Of a stretch of DNA of 9,456 bases, positions 6,982-9,456 are shown piece after piece. Positions within the stretch are counted from its first letter, which is position 1, and each line of letters begins with the position of its first letter. Under the pieces are notes generated by a model, which was given only the letters and a program-made list of their open reading frames with translations, ran no database searches and was not told where the DNA came from. Source of the DNA: Chloroflexota bacterium (GTDB lineage Bacteria; Chloroflexota; Dormibacteria; CF-121); NCBI GenBank assembly GCA_005880605.1, contig VBIS01000068.1, positions 1 through 9,456 of the forward strand, written 5' to 3'. The position numbers and the translations under genes are program-made.

Positions 6982-7012
6982 CGCCCACCCTGCCCTTTAC
7001 CGTCAAGAGGGG
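6982..7012. repeat. Possible degenerate third copy of the palindromic repeat
   Basis: CGCCCACCCT at 6982-6991 is identical to the lead-in of copy 1 (1831-1840). It is followed by CCCTTT (6993-6998), a 7-base loop and AAGAGGG (stem partners 7006-7011), giving a 6-base stem with one G-T pair. The central C-run and G-run of the other copies are missing, so this may be a decayed copy or chance. It lies between the divergent HD-GYP and Fur-family genes. Confidence 0.3.
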
Positions 7013-7028
7013 CCGGCTGGGAAGCCAG

Positions 7029-7034
7029 TATCAT
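7029..7034 (+). promoter_or_regulatory. Possible -10 element of the Fur-family gene
   Basis: TATCAT matches TAnnnT well and ends 6 bases before GTG at 7041, placing the transcript start on the GTG itself. The G-rich sequence upstream contains no -35. The position supports GTG 7041 over the in-frame TTG at 7035 as the start. Confidence 0.4.
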
Positions 7035-7040
7035 TTGGTT

Positions 7041-7529
7041 GTGGTTGAGACAGCGGCTCAAGCCGCCCTGCAGCAGACCGGTGTGCGGCTAACCCCGCAG
7101 CGCCTCGCGATTGCCACCGTGCTGGCGCAGACCGGGAAAGAGACCTCGGCGCAGGAACTGTACGAGCGAGTGCGCAGGAAGCATGCCTACATCGGGCGCG
7201 CGACCGTCTTTCGCTCGCTCGATACGCTGGTGACCGCCGGGCTGGCCCAACGGCTGGAGCGGCCGGGGCACGTTTCCGCGTATGTCTGGTGCGAACCGGG
7301 ACATCATCACCACCTGATCTGCACCACCTGCCGCGCGGTCGAAGACCTGGGGGAGGAAGCCGTCGCCCCGCTTGCCGAAACGATTTCTCGCCAGCGTGGC
7401 TTTCGCGTCGACCACGCGACCCTTGACTTCTACGGTGAGTGCCGGGCCTGTTCGTCGCGCGCGAGAATTTCCGTCCCCCGCCGGCGGGGGAGGGTCAGGG
7501 TGGGGGCCGCCAGCCGCGCGACGATATAA
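7041..7529 (+). CDS. zur: Fur-family metalloregulator, probably Zur
   Basis: A 162-residue metal-sensing repressor. The N-terminal winged helix reads GVRLTPQRLAIATVL then IGRATVFRSLDTLVTAGLAQRL. The C-terminal dimerisation part has the metal-site His cluster HHHHL (88-92) and two structural-zinc pairs, CTTC (94-97) and CRAC (134-137). Zur is preferred over Fur or PerR because the gene converges on a znu-type importer; the sequence alone does not decide. The reading frame is open upstream to 6819, but GTG at 7041 gives the normal N-terminus and sits just after TATCAT; TTG at 7035 is the alternative. Fur proteins normally end soon after the second CxxC. Here about 23 further residues (RARISVPRRRGRVRVGAASRATI) are encoded by a palindromic repeat and by the antisense of znuB. 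Confidence 0.85.
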   Translation: MVETAAQAALQQTGVRLTPQRLAIATVLAQTGKETSAQELYERVRRKHAYIGRATVFRSLDTLVTAGLAQRLERPGHVSAYVWCEPGHHHHLICTTCRAVEDLGEEAVAPLAETISRQRGFRVDHATLDFYGECRACSSRARISVPRRRGRVRVGAASRATI

Positions 7530-8347
7530 CTCCAGAACGCGATCGTCGTGATAAAGAACCCAGCGGGGTAGGGGAGATAGTAGGCGACCGTGAGCCCGGC
7601 CCAGGTGAAGAGCACCGCCAGGAGCGCGGCCAGCAACACACCGCGGCTGGGCCGAGTCGTGAAGCGCTCGGCGATGGCGGCGGGCGCGACGATCAGGGCA
7701 AAGATCAAGAGCACGCCAACCACCTGTACCGCCTCGGACACGGCGACGGCCAGGACGACCATGAAGGCGATCGAGAGCGCGCGAACCGGCACGCCCTTGG
7801 CTTCGGCCACCTCTTCGTCAAGGGTGGCGAACAGCAGCGGGCGGTAGACGGCGAGCACCAGGAGCACCGTGACTGCCCCGGCGACAAATGTCAGCGCGAC
7901 GTCTTGACTGGTAATGCCGAAGATCTGACCGAACAGGATCCCGATCGCCAGATTGGCCGACCCCTTGTACAGACGGGTGAAGAGGAGGCCAAGCCCGAGC
8001 GACCATGCCATGACGAGGCCGATCGTCACATCCCGGCCTCGAAGCCGCTGCCCGAGCGCACCCATGACCGCGCCGGCCGACATGGTGAAGACCAGCAAAC
8101 CGACGATCGGCGCCGTCCCCGTAAGCACCGCCCCGGTTGCACCGGCGAAGCCGATGTGCGAAAGCGCGTGCGCGGCAAAGGAGAGCCCGCGCAGGACCAC
8201 GAAATAACCGATGACCCCGGCCGAAATAGCGACCATCGTTCCCGCCTCGAAGGCATGTTGCATGAAGGCGTAGCGAAACAGCTCCTGGACGACGCGCACC
8301 AGGTCCCAACCAAAGTACGGCGCCGCGGCTAGATACAGCTCAGGCAT
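7430..8347 (-). CDS. znuB: Zinc/metal ABC transporter permease (ZnuB family)
   Basis: Membrane subunit of an ABC-3 family metal importer, 305 residues with about eight hydrophobic segments. Family marks include the N-terminal FRYAFMQHAFEAGTMVAISAGVIGYFVVLRGLSFAAHALSHIGFAGATGA region, with the typical R-LSF...H-sHigFaG pattern. LIFALIVAPAAIAERF also matches the conserved region near the sixth helix. The ATG at 8347 overlaps the ATPase stop by 8 bases, giving translational coupling. The last 25 residues (APTLTLPRRRG onward) lie past the final helix and come from a palindromic repeat plus antisense of the Fur-family gene. Zinc is inferred from the family and the adjacent regulator; manganese or iron importers share this fold. 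Confidence 0.9.
   Translation of the reverse strand: MPELYLAAAPYFGWDLVRVVQELFRYAFMQHAFEAGTMVAISAGVIGYFVVLRGLSFAAHALSHIGFAGATGAVLTGTAPIVGLLVFTMSAGAVMGALGQRLRGRDVTIGLVMAWSLGLGLLFTRLYKGSANLAIGILFGQIFGITSQDVALTFVAGAVTVLLVLAVYRPLLFATLDEEVAEAKGVPVRALSIAFMVVLAVAVSEAVQVVGVLLIFALIVAPAAIAERFTTRPSRGVLLAALLAVLFTWAGLTVAYYLPYPAGFFITTIAFWSYIVARLAAPTLTLPRRRGTEILARDEQARHSP
7471..7505. repeat. GC-rich palindromic repeat, copy 2, coding on both strands
   Basis: TCCCCCGCC/GGCGGGGGA at 7474-7491 is an 18-base perfect palindrome. It is flanked by the same G-G mismatch (7473/7492) as in copy 1 and two more C-G pairs. The right side continues AGGGTCAGGGTGGGGG, the complement of the CCCACCCTGACCCT lead-in. The plus strand is translated as the Fur-family tail (SVPRRRGRVRVG) and the minus strand as the ZnuB tail (PTLTLPRRRG). 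The hairpin could also act as a two-way terminator or RNA-end protector, but no T-run follows. Confidence 0.8.
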
Positions 8348-9143
8348 CGTGATGCGCGCTTTCGGCTTCCAGGCCGACGACGAACATGTGGCCGTGACTG
8401 TCGTGCAGCACCTCGATGGGCGCGTCGTAGAGCCGGCTCAGCTGTTCGGTGGTGATGACTTCGGCCGGCTTGCCGATCGCCACCCCGCCGTGCGCGACGT
8501 AGAGCACGCGGTCCACGATGGGCAGCAGCGGGTTGATGTCGTGCGCGATGAGCAGCACGGTCAGACGGTTGGCCCGTGCCAGTTCGGCGACCAGTTCGGC
8601 AATGACGATCTGGTTGCGAAGGTCCAGGCTGGCGAGTGGCTCATCGAGGAGCAGCATCCGTGGTCGGCCCGCGAGCGCCTGGGCGAGCAGCAGGCGCTGC
8701 TGCTCGCCGCCGGAGAGGCGACCAATCGGGCGATCGGCGTAGGCCTGCGCCTCCACCGCCCTGATTGCCTCGTCGACCCGCTGGTTGTTGCTGGCGGCAT
8801 TGCCTACCGCGATGCCCCAGCGGCTGCCGTCGATGCCGAGATGAACGAAGTCGCGACCGCGGACCGGCAGGTCCCGGTCGATGTTTCGGCGCTGGGGCAC
8901 GTAGGCGATGTCGGCATTGCCCCGATGGGGACGCGTGCCCAGGACCTCGAGCCTCCCCGCCGCCGGCGAAAGAAGGCCGAGTAACAACCGCAAGAGGGTG
9001 GACTTCCCACTACCGTTGGGGCCCAGCACGGCGACGAATTCTCCCGTGTTCACGGTGAAGCTGGCGCCCCGCCAGATGAGTTGGTCTCCATAGGCTGCGG
9101 CCAAGCCATCGGCGACGATGGCGGGGGCGATCGAACGGGCCAT
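8340..9143 (-). CDS. znuC: Zinc/metal ABC transporter ATP-binding protein (ZnuC family)
   Basis: Cytoplasmic ATPase of the metal importer, 267 residues. Motifs in order: Walker A GPNGSGKST (41-49), Q-loop Gln84 in YVPQRRNID, signature LSGGEQQR (143-150), Walker B MLLLDEP (163-169), D-loop ASLD (171-174), H-loop His201 in LIAHDIN. YVPQ followed by a charged stretch is usual in the Znu/Mnt/Tro group. The C-terminal tail is His-rich (HDSHGHMF at 247-254 and HH at 264-265), a feature often seen in metal-importer ATPases and possibly a metal-sensing or docking element. The ATG at 9143 is 8 bases after the substrate-binding protein stop; the 3' end overlaps znuB by 8 bases. Confidence 0.92.
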   Translation of the reverse strand: MARSIAPAIVADGLAAAYGDQLIWRGASFTVNTGEFVAVLGPNGSGKSTLLRLLLGLLSPAAGRLEVLGTRPHRGNADIAYVPQRRNIDRDLPVRGRDFVHLGIDGSRWGIAVGNAASNNQRVDEAIRAVEAQAYADRPIGRLSGGEQQRLLLAQALAGRPRMLLLDEPLASLDLRNQIVIAELVAELARANRLTVLLIAHDINPLLPIVDRVLYVAHGGVAIGKPAEVITTEQLSRLYDAPIEVLHDSHGHMFVVGLEAESAHHDA

Positions 9144-9151
9144 GCTGCGCG

Positions 9152-9456
9152 TTATTGTCGGCTTAGCGCGGCCTGAAGCGAATTCAGCTGCTTGACCTGC
9201 CAGTCCTGGAAGGAGGCGGTCGTCGGCTCGACGGTTTCCGAGATCCCAACGATCGGAATGCTGTTCTTCGCGGCGAGCTGCTTGAGATTTTCCGTAATGG
9301 GCGTGGAGGTCTGCGTGTTGTAGACCAGCACCTTGATCAGGTGGTTGGAAACCTGGTTCTGGAACTCGGCCACGGTTTGCGCCGGCGGGTCGGTGCCTTC
9401 GGAGATCGCCTGCATGAATTCCGGCGGCGAGACCAGGTCGACGCCGAGGGCCTGTG
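9152..9456 (-). CDS. znuA: Metal ABC transporter substrate-binding protein, C-terminal part
   Basis: The last roughly 101 residues of a ZnuA-family solute-binding protein. The frame stays open to the right edge, so the N-terminus, signal and first metal ligands lie outside the window. Visible are ALGVDLVSPPEFMQAISEGTDPP, the lobe-2 segment in which this family carries its last acidic ligand, then KVLVYNTQTSTPITENLKQLAAKNSIPIVGISETVEP and SFQDWQVKQLNSLQAAL. The VYNTQTSTP and WQ..QL wording resembles the actinobacterial branch of the family more than the E. coli ZnuA branch; this is recalled from family knowledge. It is followed after 8 bases by znuC, so it heads an A-C-B operon. The promoter and any Zur box upstream are not in the window. 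Confidence 0.85.
   Translation of the reverse strand, partial: QALGVDLVSPPEFMQAISEGTDPPAQTVAEFQNQVSNHLIKVLVYNTQTSTPITENLKQLAAKNSIPIVGISETVEPTTASFQDWQVKQLNSLQAALSRQ

Noticed and set aside
6819..7040. N-terminal extension of the Fur-family frame
   Set aside because: The 74 extra residues are Arg/Gly-rich, overlap the HD-GYP gene in antisense and precede the family's normal N-terminus at about 7041.
6967..7040. Zur box in the HD-GYP/Fur-family divergent gap
   Set aside because: No convincing AT-rich inverted repeat of the Zur or Fur type is present. The likely site, upstream of znuA, is outside the window.
7439..8332. Long plus-strand open frame antisense to znuB
   Set aside because: Highly charged, low-information product, in contrast to a convincing ABC-3 permease on the other strand.
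1..9456. CRISPR array, insertion sequence, phage or toxin-antitoxin genes
   Set aside because: No regularly spaced repeats, terminal inverted repeats, transposase or integrase motifs were seen on either strand.

Overview
This window is ordinary high-GC bacterial chromosome (roughly two-thirds G+C by eye), gene-dense, with gaps of 3 to about 75 bases. GTG and TTG starts are used, Shine-Dalgarno sites are mostly weak, and several genes have a -10-like hexamer only 6-9 bases before the start codon, which suggests leaderless mRNAs. Together with the gene content (BcrA-type ABC exporter, HD-GYP protein with an unassigned membrane sensor, actinobacterial-style zinc-binding protein, palindromic repeats at gene ends) this hints at Chloroflexota, Dormibacterota or an actinobacterial relative. 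That placement is a guess. I see no rRNA, complete tRNA, CRISPR array, insertion sequence or phage gene.

Layout. (1) 1-880, minus strand: an MFS permease whose C-terminus runs off the left edge. It is divergent from (2) 933-2713, plus strand: a BcrA/DrrA-type ABC ATPase and its ABC-2 permease, joined by an ATGA overlap. The 52-base divergent gap holds three evenly spaced CGCTA/TAGCG half-sites that overlap both predicted -10 elements. (3) 2760-5505, plus strand: three exported proteins, namely a clan-A-like glycoside hydrolase, a phosphoesterase-family lipoprotein and a CAP/SCP (YkwD-like) domain protein. The CAP gene has its own extended -10 promoter inside a dyad. (4) 5509-6966, minus strand: an HD-GYP phosphodiesterase with about eight membrane helices. 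(5) 7041-7529, plus strand: a Fur-family regulator, probably Zur. It converges on (6) 7430-9456, minus strand: a zinc/metal ABC importer in the order znuA (partial at the right edge), znuC, znuB.

How the parts work together. The Fur-family protein and the importer form a metal-homeostasis locus, with Zur expected to repress uptake when zinc is sufficient. The MFS and ABC-2 genes are probably two exporters under shared control. The three exported proteins suggest envelope or extracellular polymer and phosphate-ester processing, but their substrates cannot be read from sequence.

The most distinctive signal is a GC-rich palindromic repeat at gene 3' ends. One copy encodes the tail of the ABC ATPase and also supplies the Shine-Dalgarno of the next gene. 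A second copy is translated on both strands, giving unrelated tails to the Fur-family regulator and the zinc permease across a 100-base tail-to-tail overlap. I found no convincing previously undescribed multi-gene system.
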